Source: an uncultured Bacilli bacterium (GTDB taxonomy: Bacteria; Bacillota_I; Bacilli_A; RF39; UBA660). Taken from it: a stretch of 50,244 nucleotides of DNA. The DNA lies in NCBI GenBank assembly GCA_934096405.1, contig CAKOLW010000008.1:1-50244 (forward strand), given 5' to 3'. The notes beneath the pieces are model-generated. The model was given only the letters and a program-made list of their open reading frames with translations. It was not told the origin of the DNA and did no database searches. Below, piece after piece: positions 1 to 8,847 of this stretch (positions are counted from its first letter, which is position 1; every line of letters begins with the position of its first letter). Made by a program: the position numbers and the translations under genes.

Positions 1-1
1 T

Positions 2-1672
2 GAATATGATGAAGGAACGTACATGAACATAAGTGATAGTTGGTATGTACAAGAAAGTGGAACATTAAAAACAATAATAAGTGGAATACTAGGAGAAGCA
101 ACAAGTTCTTCTGGAGTAAGACCAGTAATATATTTACAAAATGATGTAAGTGTAACAGGAAGTGGAACAAAAAGTAATCCATATATATTAGTTGAAAAAG
201 GAGACATAAAAATAGCAAGTGCAACATTAAATGGAACAGCATTAGATTATTTTCCTAAAAGCACTAGTCCTTATATAGTTAATACTGTTACATGTACAAA
301 TGGTAGTACTGGTACTTGGAATTCGGAAAAAGGTCTAATAGAGCTAGACACTATTAATTTACCAACAGAATGTTCAGTTGATTTTAAAGATGGATATACA
401 GTAACAATGAATGTCACAAACGGAACATCAAGTCCATCATCTGCAATGGTAGGAAGAAATGGTGAAACAACATTTACTATTACTCCAAATAGTGGTTATA
501 ATATGACTGGTTTAACCATAAATTGTGATGGAGGAGCAAATGCCATAAAAGCTGGATATAAAATTAATGTATATAATATAAAATCTACACAAACTTGCAA
601 AATTGTCTTACAAGAAATAAAATATACTTTAAAGGATGCAATATTAAGAGACAATCCAACAGTTGGTGTAAGGTCACAGTCAAATTTTAAAACTGGAAAT
701 ACTTCTAATACGACAGGAACTATATATCATCAATCAAGAATGAATCCTGATACTGCAACTGAAGATACTGATGGAGATGGAAAAGGAGAAAATGTATATT
801 ACTATTCTGGTAATACAACAAACAACTGGGTTAAATTTGGAGGTTTTTATTGGAGAATAATAAGAATAAATGAAGACGGAAGTGTTAGAATGCTATATGT
901 GGGAACAACTCATGATACTACAAGTGGATATATAGGTACCTCTGCATTTAATTCTTCTGATACTGACACTATGTATTCTGGATATATGTATGGTACAAGT
1001 GGATCATTAGCAAATATTAGGGGGAATACAAATTCAAGTACAATAAAAACAGTTATTGATAATTGGTATAAAAATAATTTATTAACTAATTATGATAAAT
1101 ATATAAGTAAAGATGCAATATATTGTAATGATAGGAGTTATGATTCATCTAAATACACATATTCAACAAGCTCAAATTTATATTTTGCTTCATATAGTAG
1201 GTTAAATAATTATTATCCTTCATATAAATGTGGAACTAATACTAAGACATTTGGATTATATGAAAGTACACAAGCCGTTGCTGATAAATTCAATGTAAGT
1301 GGAAATAATGGTGGAAATGGTGAATTAACTTATCCAATAGCTTTAATGACGACAGATGAATTTATGTATGCAGGAGGTGTTAGAGGTAAGGCTTTAACCA
1401 GTCCTTATGCATGGTTTATAAGTAATAGTGCTGGTAACATAATAACAGGAGAAAAAGACTGGTGGACTATGTCTCCAGGTGGTTGGGGTTCTACTAATTC
1501 GTATACTCATAGCTATGTAATTCAAAACAATGGCTATGTAATGGGTTATAGTGTAGGAATAGATGATGTAACAGTTCGTCCAGTAATATCTCTAGATACA
1601 TGTGTTTATGTAAAGGGAACTGGTACACCAACTGATCCGTATGTAGTAGATGAAAGTGCTAGTACTTGTTAG
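2..1672 (+). CDS. Modular surface protein with C-type-lectin-like domain, 5' truncated
   Basis: The frame is open from the first bases of the window, so the gene begins upstream; the ATG at 23 is internal. The visible part starts with the tail of one module (ends GVRPVIYL...GSGTKSNPYIL, about residues 38-65). A spacer follows with an InlB/bacterial-repeat-like stretch (TFTITPNSGYN, near residue 155). Then comes a full second module: NTTNNWVKFGGFYWRIIR, YPIALMTTDEFMYAGG, DWWTMSPGGW and finally TVRPVISL. The W..SP...RPVISL layout is that of FGE/DUF1566-like C-type-lectin folds used for surface binding. No signal peptide is visible because the start is missing, and no LPXTG motif or C-terminal helix is present. 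A homologue lies at the right edge of the window on the opposite strand. An XRE gene follows after 9 bases, suggesting co-transcription. Ligand and function are unknown. Confidence 0.75.
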   Translation, partial: EYDEGTYMNISDSWYVQESGTLKTIISGILGEATSSSGVRPVIYLQNDVSVTGSGTKSNPYILVEKGDIKIASATLNGTALDYFPKSTSPYIVNTVTCTNGSTGTWNSEKGLIELDTINLPTECSVDFKDGYTVTMNVTNGTSSPSSAMVGRNGETTFTITPNSGYNMTGLTINCDGGANAIKAGYKINVYNIKSTQTCKIVLQEIKYTLKDAILRDNPTVGVRSQSNFKTGNTSNTTGTIYHQSRMNPDTATEDTDGDGKGENVYYYSGNTTNNWVKFGGFYWRIIRINEDGSVRMLYVGTTHDTTSGYIGTSAFNSSDTDTMYSGYMYGTSGSLANIRGNTNSSTIKTVIDNWYKNNLLTNYDKYISKDAIYCNDRSYDSSKYTYSTSSNLYFASYSRLNNYYPSYKCGTNTKTFGLYESTQAVADKFNVSGNNGGNGELTYPIALMTTDEFMYAGGVRGKALTSPYAWFISNSAGNIITGEKDWWTMSPGGWGSTNSYTHSYVIQNNGYVMGYSVGIDDVTVRPVISLDTCVYVKGTGTPTDPYVVDESASTC

Positions 1673-1681
1673 GGAGGTTTT

Positions 1682-1909
1682 ATGAATAATGAAGAATTAA
1701 AAATGGTAATAGGTAATAATGTAAAGAAATATAGGATTTTAAAGAATTTAACACAAGAAGAACTGGCTAGTTTAGTAGGATGTACTACACCTTTAATCGG
1801 TGCCTTAGAAAGTCCTAATATGAGTCAAGGAATAAGTACTTTTACATTATATAAACTAAGTAAAGTACTTGGTGTACCTGCTGATAAATTTTTTGAAGAA
1901 AAGCAATAG
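1682..1909 (+). CDS. Small XRE-family DNA-binding regulator
   Basis: This 75-residue protein is almost entirely one helix-turn-helix domain of the Cro/CI (XRE) type. It has IGNNVKKYRILKNLTQEELA followed by the recognition-helix region CTTPLIGALE and the typical tail TLYKLSKVLGVPADKFF. There is no room for an effector domain. The start follows a strong site (GGGAGG) and lies 9 bases after the stop of the surface-protein gene, so the two are probably one transcript. A hairpin with a T-run overlaps its stop codon. It may be an autoregulator of the surface-protein locus; that role is inferred from position only. Confidence 0.9.
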   Translation: MNNEELKMVIGNNVKKYRILKNLTQEELASLVGCTTPLIGALESPNMSQGISTFTLYKLSKVLGVPADKFFEEKQ

Positions 1910-1925
1910 CTTTTTTTCTTTTTTC
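1895..1925 (+). terminator. Intrinsic terminator overlapping the XRE stop codon
   Basis: The A-rich left arm ending in GC pairs around a loop of AATA with GCTTTTTTTCTT, giving a hairpin followed by a T-rich tail. It closes the surface protein/XRE transcript before obgE. Confidence 0.65.
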
Positions 1926-1937
1926 TTTCTTAAATGA

Positions 1938-1966
1938 TTGTTGTTTTCTTGTTTTCATGATAAAAT
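1938..1966 (+). promoter_or_regulatory. Vegetative promoter of obgE
   Basis: TTGTTG at 1938-1943 and TAAAAT at 1961-1966 are separated by 17 bases. An extended -10 (TGA before TAAAAT) is present. The obgE start is 29 bases downstream, preceded by GGGGTG. Confidence 0.6.
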
Positions 1967-1994
1967 ACTATTATTAAACGGGGTGAAATAAAAT

Positions 1995-3272
1995 ATGTTT
2001 ATAGATGAAGTAATAATTAAAGTTAAAGCTGGACGTGGAGGAGATGGATGTACTTCTTTTCGTCATGAAAAATTTATTGAAAAAGGTGGACCTGATGGAG
2101 GAAATGGTGGAAATGGTGGAAATATCGTTTTTATTGCTGATGAAGGACTTAAAACCTTAATTGATTTAAGATATCAAAAATTAATTAAAGGTAACAAAGG
2201 GTCTAATGGAAGTGGTGCCCTAAGAACAGGAGCCTGTGGAGAAGACACAATTATAAAAGTACCTGCTGGTACTACAATAATAGATACTGATACTAACTTA
2301 GTAATCGCAGACCTAACTAAAGATAAAGAAACTGCTATTATTGCTTATGGTGGTAAAGGTGGTAAAGGTAATGCTGCATTTAAATCAAATAAAAACAAAG
2401 CACCAACTATAAGTGAATATGGACTAGAAGGAGAAGAAAAAACTATTAAATGTGAACTTAAATTACTTGCAGATGTAGGGTTTATTGGTTTTCCAAGTGT
2501 AGGCAAAAGTAGCTTAATAAGTGTAATAAGTGCTGCTAAACCTAAAATAGCCGAATATCACTTTACAACTCTTACACCTAATTTAGGAGTAGTAGATTTA
2601 AAAGAAAAATCATATGTAGTCGCAGACTTACCAGGTATTATTGAAGGTGCTAGTGCTGGCATAGGACTAGGAGATAAATTCTTAAAACATGCTTTAAGAA
2701 CTAAAGTTATAGCATTCATTTTAGATGCCAGTGAAAGTGAAGGAAGAGACATAATAGAAGAATATAAAATTCTTAAAAACGAGGTTAAAAACTACAGTGA
2801 AAAACTATATAACAAAAAGAGTATAGTAATACTTAATAAAATAGATATACCTAATTCAAAAGAAAACATAGAAAAATTTAAAAAAGCATACCCTAACGAA
2901 GAAGTGATAACTACTAGTACTATAACTAAAGAAAATATCAATGAACTTAAATACAAACTAAGAGAATTAATAGATTCAGTTAATGATACTAAAATATATG
3001 AAGATAATGAATTTGAAAGTTATGTATTATATGAATTTAAAAATGAAAAACCATATGAAATAACTAAAATAAATGACACAACATGGCAAATAAGTGGTAA
3101 AACTTTAGAAACTCTACTAAAAAGAACTAGATTTAATAGTGATGAAGCATCTCTTAGATTTGCTAGAAAACTAAAACATTTAGGAGTAGATGAAGAATTA
3201 AGAAAAATGGGTGCTAAAGAAGGAGACACTATAAGAATATTAGATCAAGAATTTGAATTAGATGAAAGATAG
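1995..3272 (+). CDS. obgE: GTPase ObgE/CgtA
   Basis: Essential Obg-family GTPase that binds the 50S subunit late in assembly and links ribosome maturation to nutritional state; Obg is also required for sporulation entry in Bacillus. Residues 1-158 form the glycine-rich Obg fold (GRGGDG, GGPDGGNGGNGG). The G domain shows P-loop GFPSVGKS (165-172), switch II DLPG, and NKID. The C-terminal part (about 340-425) matches the OCT domain present in Firmicute Obg. At 425 residues it is full length. In Bacillus obg sits just after rplU-ysxB-rpmA; here those genes are 12 kb away, so that cluster has been broken. Confidence 0.98.
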   Translation: MFIDEVIIKVKAGRGGDGCTSFRHEKFIEKGGPDGGNGGNGGNIVFIADEGLKTLIDLRYQKLIKGNKGSNGSGALRTGACGEDTIIKVPAGTTIIDTDTNLVIADLTKDKETAIIAYGGKGGKGNAAFKSNKNKAPTISEYGLEGEEKTIKCELKLLADVGFIGFPSVGKSSLISVISAAKPKIAEYHFTTLTPNLGVVDLKEKSYVVADLPGIIEGASAGIGLGDKFLKHALRTKVIAFILDASESEGRDIIEEYKILKNEVKNYSEKLYNKKSIVILNKIDIPNSKENIEKFKKAYPNEEVITTSTITKENINELKYKLRELIDSVNDTKIYEDNEFESYVLYEFKNEKPYEITKINDTTWQISGKTLETLLKRTRFNSDEASLRFARKLKHLGVDEELRKMGAKEGDTIRILDQEFELDER

Positions 3273-3280
3273 GAGTAAAA

Positions 3281-3802
3281 ATGGACAAATTTATACCAGA
3301 TATATATGCACAAAGTATATATAGAATTAATTATGATAAATTAAAGAAAAATGGAATAAAGTTAGTTGTATTTGATTTAGATAATACAATCGCACCAGTA
3401 GATGTTAAAGTATCTTCTAAAGAAACATTTGACTTAATGTTAAAAATAAAAGAAATGGGTTTAAAACCTATTATAATGAGTAACAGTAAGAAAGAAAGAG
3501 TTGAACCTTTTAGAAATCATTTAGAAATAGATTCATGCTATTTCTCGTTAAAACCTTTAAAAAAGAATTATAAAAAAATAATGAGAGTATATAACTTAAA
3601 AAATGAAGAAATCGCATGTGTAGGAGATCAAATACTAACTGATATATTAGGTGCTAATAAAATGGGTATGACTAGCATATTAGTTAATCCTATAAGTAAA
3701 AAAGACGGAAAATTTACTATAATAAATAGAAAAATAGAAAAAATTATAATGAATAATTTAGAAAAAAAAGATGTATTTAAAAAGGGAAAATATTATGATT
3801 AA
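3281..3802 (+). CDS. yqeG: YqeG-family HAD phosphatase
   Basis: Cytoplasmic haloacid-dehalogenase subclass IIIA phosphatase of 173 residues. It carries the catalytic motif VFDLDNTIAP (Asp32 nucleophile, Asp34), a motif II serine in MSNSKKERV, and the acidic motif CVGDQILTDILGANKMGM. The start follows AGGAG. The gene lies between obgE and yqeH, and yqeG-yqeH adjacency is conserved in Firmicutes. The natural substrate is not established. Its last 8 bases overlap the chosen yqeH start, which points to translational coupling. Confidence 0.93.
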   Translation: MDKFIPDIYAQSIYRINYDKLKKNGIKLVVFDLDNTIAPVDVKVSSKETFDLMLKIKEMGLKPIIMSNSKKERVEPFRNHLEIDSCYFSLKPLKKNYKKIMRVYNLKNEEIACVGDQILTDILGANKMGMTSILVNPISKKDGKFTIINRKIEKIIMNNLEKKDVFKKGKYYD

Positions 3803-4796
3803 GAAATGTTTAGGATGTGGAGAAGAATTACAAACAACAGATGAAACTGCTTTAGGTTACGTAAAAAAAGAAGTATATGATAAAAGTGAATACTGTTTAA
3901 GATGTTTTAGAATTAAACACTATGGAGAAACAAGTATAATTGATAAAAATGTAGATATAGATGAATTTATAAATAAAATAAATGAAGAAAATATACCAGT
4001 ACTATATCTGGCTGATATAACAACATTAAGTAAGACAACATTAAATCCATTAAAAAAAATTAAAACTAAAAAATATCTAGTACTAACTAAACGAGATCTA
4101 TTACCAAAGAGTATCAGAGATAATAAAGTAATTAAATGGATTAAAATGAATGTAGAAGAAGACATAGATATAATTATAGCTAGTTCAACTAAAAAGATGA
4201 ATATTGACCTATTATATAATAAATTAATAGAAGATAAAGTAAATAAAATATATATCGTAGGATTTACTAATTCAGGTAAAAGTACATTAGTTAATGCACT
4301 TTTAAACAGCAAGGGCTTAGAAAGTGTAGTAACTACTAGTATTTTACCTAATACAACCACTGAATTAATTGAAATAAAACTTAGTGATGAACTAACAATA
4401 ATAGACACTCCAGGTTTTATAAGTGATAAATTAGTAATGAATTATATAGATATGAATGAATATAAAAATAAATTGCCTAAAAAAGAAATACATCCTAAAA
4501 TATATCATTTATATAGTGGTCAAGCTCTTATTATAGATAAATTTATGAGAATAGAAAATAGAAGTATGAAAACTATTAATTTAATATTCTATTTAAAAAA
4601 TGAACTTGAATATAAAAAATGTAAATTAATAAGAGATATGTCACTTATAAACTTAAATAAATTATATATTAAAACTTCAGGTAATGAAGATATAGTTTTA
4701 GAAGGATTTGGTTTCATTAAAGTAATAAGTGAATCAGATATGATATTATATGTAATAAATAAAAGAATAGTAAGTAAAAGGCCTAAATTAGTTTAA
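3795..4796 (+). CDS. yqeH: Ribosome biogenesis GTPase YqeH
   Basis: Circularly permuted GTPase needed for 30S subunit assembly. An N-terminal zinc-finger-like segment (CLGCGEEL, then YCLRCFRIKH) precedes the G motifs in permuted order: G4 TKRD, then P-loop GFTNSGKST, then G3 DTPG. The C-terminal RNA-binding part follows. An upstream ATG at 3771 would add eight residues. The ATG at 3795 is preferred because AAAGGGA lies just ahead of it and the protein then begins MIKKCLGCG like its family. Confidence 0.93.
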   Translation: MIKKCLGCGEELQTTDETALGYVKKEVYDKSEYCLRCFRIKHYGETSIIDKNVDIDEFINKINEENIPVLYLADITTLSKTTLNPLKKIKTKKYLVLTKRDLLPKSIRDNKVIKWIKMNVEEDIDIIIASSTKKMNIDLLYNKLIEDKVNKIYIVGFTNSGKSTLVNALLNSKGLESVVTTSILPNTTTELIEIKLSDELTIIDTPGFISDKLVMNYIDMNEYKNKLPKKEIHPKIYHLYSGQALIIDKFMRIENRSMKTINLIFYLKNELEYKKCKLIRDMSLINLNKLYIKTSGNEDIVLEGFGFIKVISESDMILYVINKRIVSKRPKLV

Positions 4797-4810
4797 AGGA
4801 AGTGTAATAG

Positions 4811-6568
4811 ATGGGAATAATAAACATAATGAGTGAAGCTCTTTCAAATAAAATAGCCGCGGGTGAAGTAGTAGAAAGAGTAAGTAGTGTAGTTAAAGAA
4901 TTAGTAGAAAATAGTATTGATGCAAGAAGTAATAATATTAAAATTACATTAATAGAAGCTGGAATAAAAGAAATTAAAGTAATTGATAATGGAAAAGGAA
5001 TGGACAAAAGTGATGCTTTATTAGCTTTTACTCCTCATGCTACTAGCAAAATAAAAAATGAAAATGATTTATTCTTTATAAATACACTAGGATTTCGTGG
5101 AGAAGCATTACCATCTATCGCAAGTGTAAGTGAAGTAGAATTAAATACATATAATAATGGTATAGGAACTAAGGTAGTAATAAAAGGTGGTAAATTAGAA
5201 GAACACACTATTAGTTCAATAACTAATGGTACATCCATAACAGTGAGTAATTTATTTTATAATACACCTGCTAGACTTAAATTTCTAAAAAGCTACTATA
5301 CCGAACTAAATAATGTAGTAAACTTAATTGAAAAATTAGCTCTAAGTCATCCAAATATAATATTTAACTTAATAAATGATGACAAAGAAATAATAAAAAC
5401 TTCTGGTAGTGGAGATTTATTAAAAACAATACATGAAATATATGGATACAATGTAAGTAAGAATATGGTTCATATAAATGGTAGTAATTTAGATTATGAT
5501 ATAGATGGCTATGTAAGTAATATTAATGTATACAAAAGTACTAAAAATTCTATAACAACTCTTGTAAATGGAAGAATAGTAACAAATCAATATGTAAATA
5601 GGATTATTAAAGAAGCATATCATACATTTCTAGCTGAGACAAAATTCCCAATCGCAGTAATAAATATAGAAACTGATCCAACGATAATAGATGTAAATAT
5701 TCATCCAACTAAACAAGATATTAAATTTAGCAAAATGGACACTCTAGAAGAATTGTTATTTGGTCTAATAAGAGATAAATTAAACAATACAAACAATACT
5801 TATAAAGCATACAAAGAAGAACCAATAACTTTAAATCAAACATCACTTAAAGAAGAAGCAAGTGAGTACACTCCATACAACTTTTATAAAGAAGAAGAAC
5901 AAAAAAAAGTAATAGAAGAACAAGAAATAAACTTTATAGTCAACGATAATTTAGAATTAACATCTGAAATAAAAGAAGAAGCGGAAAACAATATGATTCA
6001 TCCAGTAGGACTTGCTATGGGATTATATTTATTTGCTAATGATGATGAAAATGTATATATGATTGATATACATGCTGCTAATGAAAGGATAAACTATGAA
6101 AAATATTTAAAAGAATTAAAAAATCAAGTAGTGAATAAAACAAATATGTTATTTCCAATAAACTTAGAATTATCTACTAAAGATTACATGACTATAATAA
6201 ATAACAAAGAACTAATTAATTCTATTGGAATAGATTTTGAAGAATTTGGAGCAAATACTATTAGAATAATATCTCATCCAACATGGATTAAAGAAGGACT
6301 AGAAAGTGAAAGTATAAATAAAATATTTGATATAATAACAGACATGGACACCAAATTTGATAGGGTTAAATTTAACGAAAGAATAGCTATTAATTTATCA
6401 TGTAAGATGAGTGTTAAAGCTAATACCAATATTGGGCCATTAGAACAAGAAACACTAATTAAAAGACTATTTAAATGTGAATTTCCATACACCTGTCCTC
6501 ATGGTAGACCAACAATTATTAAATATACTAAATATGAATTAGAAAAACTATTTAAAAGAGTGGACTAA
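4811..6568 (+). CDS. mutL: DNA mismatch repair protein MutL (endonuclease type)
   Basis: MutL couples mismatch recognition to strand incision. The GHKL ATPase N-terminus shows AAGEVVERV, ELVENSIDA, DNGKGM and GFRGEALPS. The C-terminal dimerisation domain carries the nicking-endonuclease motif DxHA(x)2E(x)4E as DIHAANERINYE, plus the accessory CPHGRPT motif. This is the methyl-independent, nicking type of MutL. At 585 residues it is typical in length. It starts after AGGAAGTG, 14 bases behind yqeH. No mutS is in the window; in many genomes mutS lies beside mutL, so it must be elsewhere. Confidence 0.97.
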   Translation: MGIINIMSEALSNKIAAGEVVERVSSVVKELVENSIDARSNNIKITLIEAGIKEIKVIDNGKGMDKSDALLAFTPHATSKIKNENDLFFINTLGFRGEALPSIASVSEVELNTYNNGIGTKVVIKGGKLEEHTISSITNGTSITVSNLFYNTPARLKFLKSYYTELNNVVNLIEKLALSHPNIIFNLINDDKEIIKTSGSGDLLKTIHEIYGYNVSKNMVHINGSNLDYDIDGYVSNINVYKSTKNSITTLVNGRIVTNQYVNRIIKEAYHTFLAETKFPIAVINIETDPTIIDVNIHPTKQDIKFSKMDTLEELLFGLIRDKLNNTNNTYKAYKEEPITLNQTSLKEEASEYTPYNFYKEEEQKKVIEEQEINFIVNDNLELTSEIKEEAENNMIHPVGLAMGLYLFANDDENVYMIDIHAANERINYEKYLKELKNQVVNKTNMLFPINLELSTKDYMTIINNKELINSIGIDFEEFGANTIRIISHPTWIKEGLESESINKIFDIITDMDTKFDRVKFNERIAINLSCKMSVKANTNIGPLEQETLIKRLFKCEFPYTCPHGRPTIIKYTKYELEKLFKRVD

Positions 6569-6579
6569 AGGAGTAAAAT

Positions 6580-6675
6580 ATGGACTTTATGGAATTTATA
6601 GAAGTACTTACAGTAAATAATTTAGAATTAGATGAAGAAGGCAATATAATAGAAAAGAGTGATGATGATGAGTAA
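6580..6675 (+). CDS. Small acidic 31-residue ORF between mutL and miaA
   Basis: A strong site (AAAGGAG) stands before an ATG that opens a 31-codon frame, MDFMEFIEVLTVNNLELDEE and onward, ending in an acidic tail EKSDDDE. It overlaps the start of miaA by 8 bases. It could be a small protein or simply a leader whose translation feeds ribosomes into miaA. I do not recognise the sequence. Confidence 0.45.
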   Translation: MDFMEFIEVLTVNNLELDEEGNIIEKSDDDE

Positions 6676-7546
6676 AATTATATGTGTAGTAGGACCTACT
6701 GGGGTAGGTAAAACTGAACTAAGTTTAACTTTAGCTAAAAAATATAATGCAAGCATAATAAATGCAGATGCAACTCAAATATATAAAGAAGCAAATATAG
6801 GAACAGCTAAAATAACAAAAGAAGAACAATTAGATATCAAACATTACATGCTAGATATAGTAGATTTAGACAAAGATTATACAGTTATGGATTACCAAAG
6901 AGATGGGCGAGCTATTATTAATAAACTAATATGTAAAAATGAAAACATAGTCATAGTAGGTGGTTCAGGACTATACATAAAAGCATTATTATATAATTAT
7001 AAATTTGATAAAGAAGAAAAATTAAATTATGACTTTTCTAGTCTAACTAATGAAGAACTAAAAGAAAAAGTAGATGAAATCTATAAAGAAAATCAAATTC
7101 ATGTAAATAATAGAAAAAGACTAGAAAGGTTTTTAACTCACTACTATGTAACTGGAAATATAATAAAAAACTCTAAAGAAAAAGATAAACTACTATATAA
7201 TGTTATAATGATAGGTTTAACTGCTAATAAAGAAGAACTAAATAACTACTTAGATAAAAGAATCAATAATATGATATATAATGGTTTAATTGAAGAAACA
7301 TGTAATTTAAAAGAATATCCTAAATTAGAAACATTTATAGGTTATAAAGAAATACTTGATTATAAAAATAAAAAAACAGATTTAAGAAGTGCTATGGAAG
7401 AAATACTTAAAAGAACTAAAAAATATGCTAAAAGACAATATACTTGGTTCAATAATCAATTTGATAATATACAGTGGTTTAAAATAAATTATAAAAACTT
7501 TAATGAAACAGAAAAAAAAGTTATAGAATATATAGAAAATCTATAA
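6668..7546 (+). CDS. miaA: tRNA dimethylallyltransferase MiaA
   Basis: Adds the dimethylallyl group to A37 of tRNAs reading UNN codons. The P-loop GPTGVGKTEL is at the N-terminus, followed by INADATQIYKEANIGTAK and the DLDKDYTVMDYQ region. The C-terminal end KRTKKYAKRQYTWF is the family signature. Several in-frame starts are stacked here (GTG 6659; ATG 6662, 6665 and 6668). The last gives the best distance from AAAAGAG. mutL-miaA adjacency is common in bacteria. Length (about 292 residues) is slightly short but complete. Confidence 0.96.
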   Translation: MSKIICVVGPTGVGKTELSLTLAKKYNASIINADATQIYKEANIGTAKITKEEQLDIKHYMLDIVDLDKDYTVMDYQRDGRAIINKLICKNENIVIVGGSGLYIKALLYNYKFDKEEKLNYDFSSLTNEELKEKVDEIYKENQIHVNNRKRLERFLTHYYVTGNIIKNSKEKDKLLYNVIMIGLTANKEELNNYLDKRINNMIYNGLIEETCNLKEYPKLETFIGYKEILDYKNKKTDLRSAMEEILKRTKKYAKRQYTWFNNQFDNIQWFKINYKNFNETEKKVIEYIENL

Positions 7547-7549
7547 CTT

Positions 7550-8449
7550 TTAATATGCTTCTAAAAAGAATTCTTCATCATAAGTATGTTCTTGTCTATC
7601 TAGTTTATTTAACTTTTCTTTAGTAATTAAGAAATAATTATTACCCAATCTGGAATCTTCTGTGTCATCCCAAGTCAAATCTAAATGTAACCATTTACCC
7701 TCTATATAAACTAAATTCCATATATGATTACTACTACTAATTTTAATATTAGGAATATTGATTCTATCTAAGAATAAAGCCATTGCATCACTATAACCAG
7801 AACAAATACTATATCCTTCTATTAAATTACCATAAGCACTAGTAGAATCATAAGGACTATTCTTATTAACTGCATTATCATCATAAGTAGAATGATTAAT
7901 AATATAATTATGTATTAAACTAATCTTATCTCTATCTGTCTTATCATTTAAATCTAAATTAGACATAATTTCACTTATTTTACTATTTAAAACATCTATC
8001 TTGTCTTTAGAATATTTATGAGTCACTATAACATTTATCTCTCCATTACTAGCTATCTTAGTATTAATACTAGAAAAACTATTAAATGGACTAACATAAT
8101 TATTAATTTTAGACATAAGTTCTTGATTATTAGCAATCTCATCAATATCTTTAGTACAATTCTCATATTCTTTAGGACAATAAAAAGTAAACTCTTCCCA
8201 TCCATTATTTAATATATTAAAATAAATATTTAATATATCATCCTTAGTTAAAGGTGAAAAATCATCAGTATAAGTAAATCTTATATAATCATAATTTCTT
8301 TTATACATATTGCTTTCTTTTATAATAGGCTTACTTTCTTTAAAAAGAAACTCTCTAATAGTTATACCAATATCATCTTTCTTAAAGTATACAACCAAGA
8401 CTATCCCCATCATCATTATTGTAAATATTATATTTCTTATAGTCTTCAT
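7550..8449 (-). CDS. Membrane-anchored transglutaminase-like protein
   Basis: An N-terminal hydrophobic segment (IRNIIFTIMMMGIVLVVYF) suggests a membrane anchor with the rest outside. The C-terminal half has a transglutaminase/cysteine-protease-like core: IHNYIINHSTYDD, then the cysteine in GYSICSGYSDAMALF, the histidine in SSNHIWNLVYIEGKW and the aspartate in LHLDLTWDD. That is an intact Cys-His-Asp triad. Such proteins are often linked to the cell wall or spore surface; the substrate here is unknown. The frame opens at a TTG at 8467, but the ATG at 8449 gives a cleaner signal segment; neither has a clear ribosome-binding site. It converges with miaA. Confidence 0.8.
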   Translation of the reverse strand: MKTIRNIIFTIMMMGIVLVVYFKKDDIGITIREFLFKESKPIIKESNMYKRNYDYIRFTYTDDFSPLTKDDILNIYFNILNNGWEEFTFYCPKEYENCTKDIDEIANNQELMSKINNYVSPFNSFSSINTKIASNGEINVIVTHKYSKDKIDVLNSKISEIMSNLDLNDKTDRDKISLIHNYIINHSTYDDNAVNKNSPYDSTSAYGNLIEGYSICSGYSDAMALFLDRINIPNIKISSSNHIWNLVYIEGKWLHLDLTWDDTEDSRLGNNYFLITKEKLNKLDRQEHTYDEEFFLEAY

Positions 8450-8464
8450 ACATTTATTATATGA

Positions 8465-8509
8465 CAAAGAAAAATAAAAAACAAGTAATTACTTATTATT
8501 TACTTGTTT
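8465..8509 (-). terminator. Intrinsic terminator of rpsT
   Basis: Read on the minus strand, AAACAAGTAA (8509-8500) pairs with TTACTTGTTT (8488-8479), followed by a T-rich tail. The left arm ends just before the rpsT stop codon, which lies in the loop. Confidence 0.75.
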
Positions 8510-8755
8510 TAATTTACTTGATAAATTTGATTTATATCTACTAGCTGTATTCTTCTTAATAACACCTTTAGATTGAGCTTTATCAATTGCTTTAATTGCA
8601 GTAGTAAACTTATCATTTACTGATTCTAAATCTTCTTTTAAAGCTTTATCGAATTTCTTAATAGCAGTTCTCATACTTTGTTTAACATCATTATTAAGTA
8701 AAGCACTTTTTCTATTAGTTATAATTCTTTTCTTTTGACTTTTAATATTTGCCAA
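8489..8755 (-). CDS. rpsT: 30S ribosomal protein S20
   Basis: An 88-residue basic protein beginning ANIKSQKKRIITNRKSALLN after the initiator, the hallmark of S20. It binds 16S rRNA early in 30S assembly. Longer in-frame starts exist upstream, but TTG at 8755 is the true start: it is 7 bases after GGGAGGTG and aligns with the family N-terminus. It is divergent from gpr, as in Bacillus where rpsT and gpr are neighbours. Confidence 0.96.
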   Translation of the reverse strand: MANIKSQKKRIITNRKSALLNNDVKQSMRTAIKKFDKALKEDLESVNDKFTTAIKAIDKAQSKGVIKKNTASRYKSNLSSKLKQVNNK

Positions 8756-8801
8756 GATAATGCACCTCCCTTTTAAGTACAAATAAATTCTACCAAAAAT
8801 A

Positions 8802-8832
8802 TGTATAAAAATCAACTAAAACCTTCATTTTA
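8802..8832 (+). promoter_or_regulatory. Possible forespore (sigma-G-like) promoter of gpr
   Basis: TGTATA (8802-8807) and CATTTTA (8826-8832), separated by 18 bases, resemble the sigma-G pattern TGMATA-N17/18-CATNNTA. In B. subtilis gpr is read by sigma-F and sigma-G. Matches this short are weak evidence in AT-rich DNA. Confidence 0.35.
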
Positions 8833-8847
8833 ATAATAGGTGATCAT

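Noticed and set aside
1462..1600. Left-edge paralogue as a second GC-rich variable region
   Set aside because: Its equivalent segment uses the AT-rich codons of the rest of the gene and has no sharp compositional edge.
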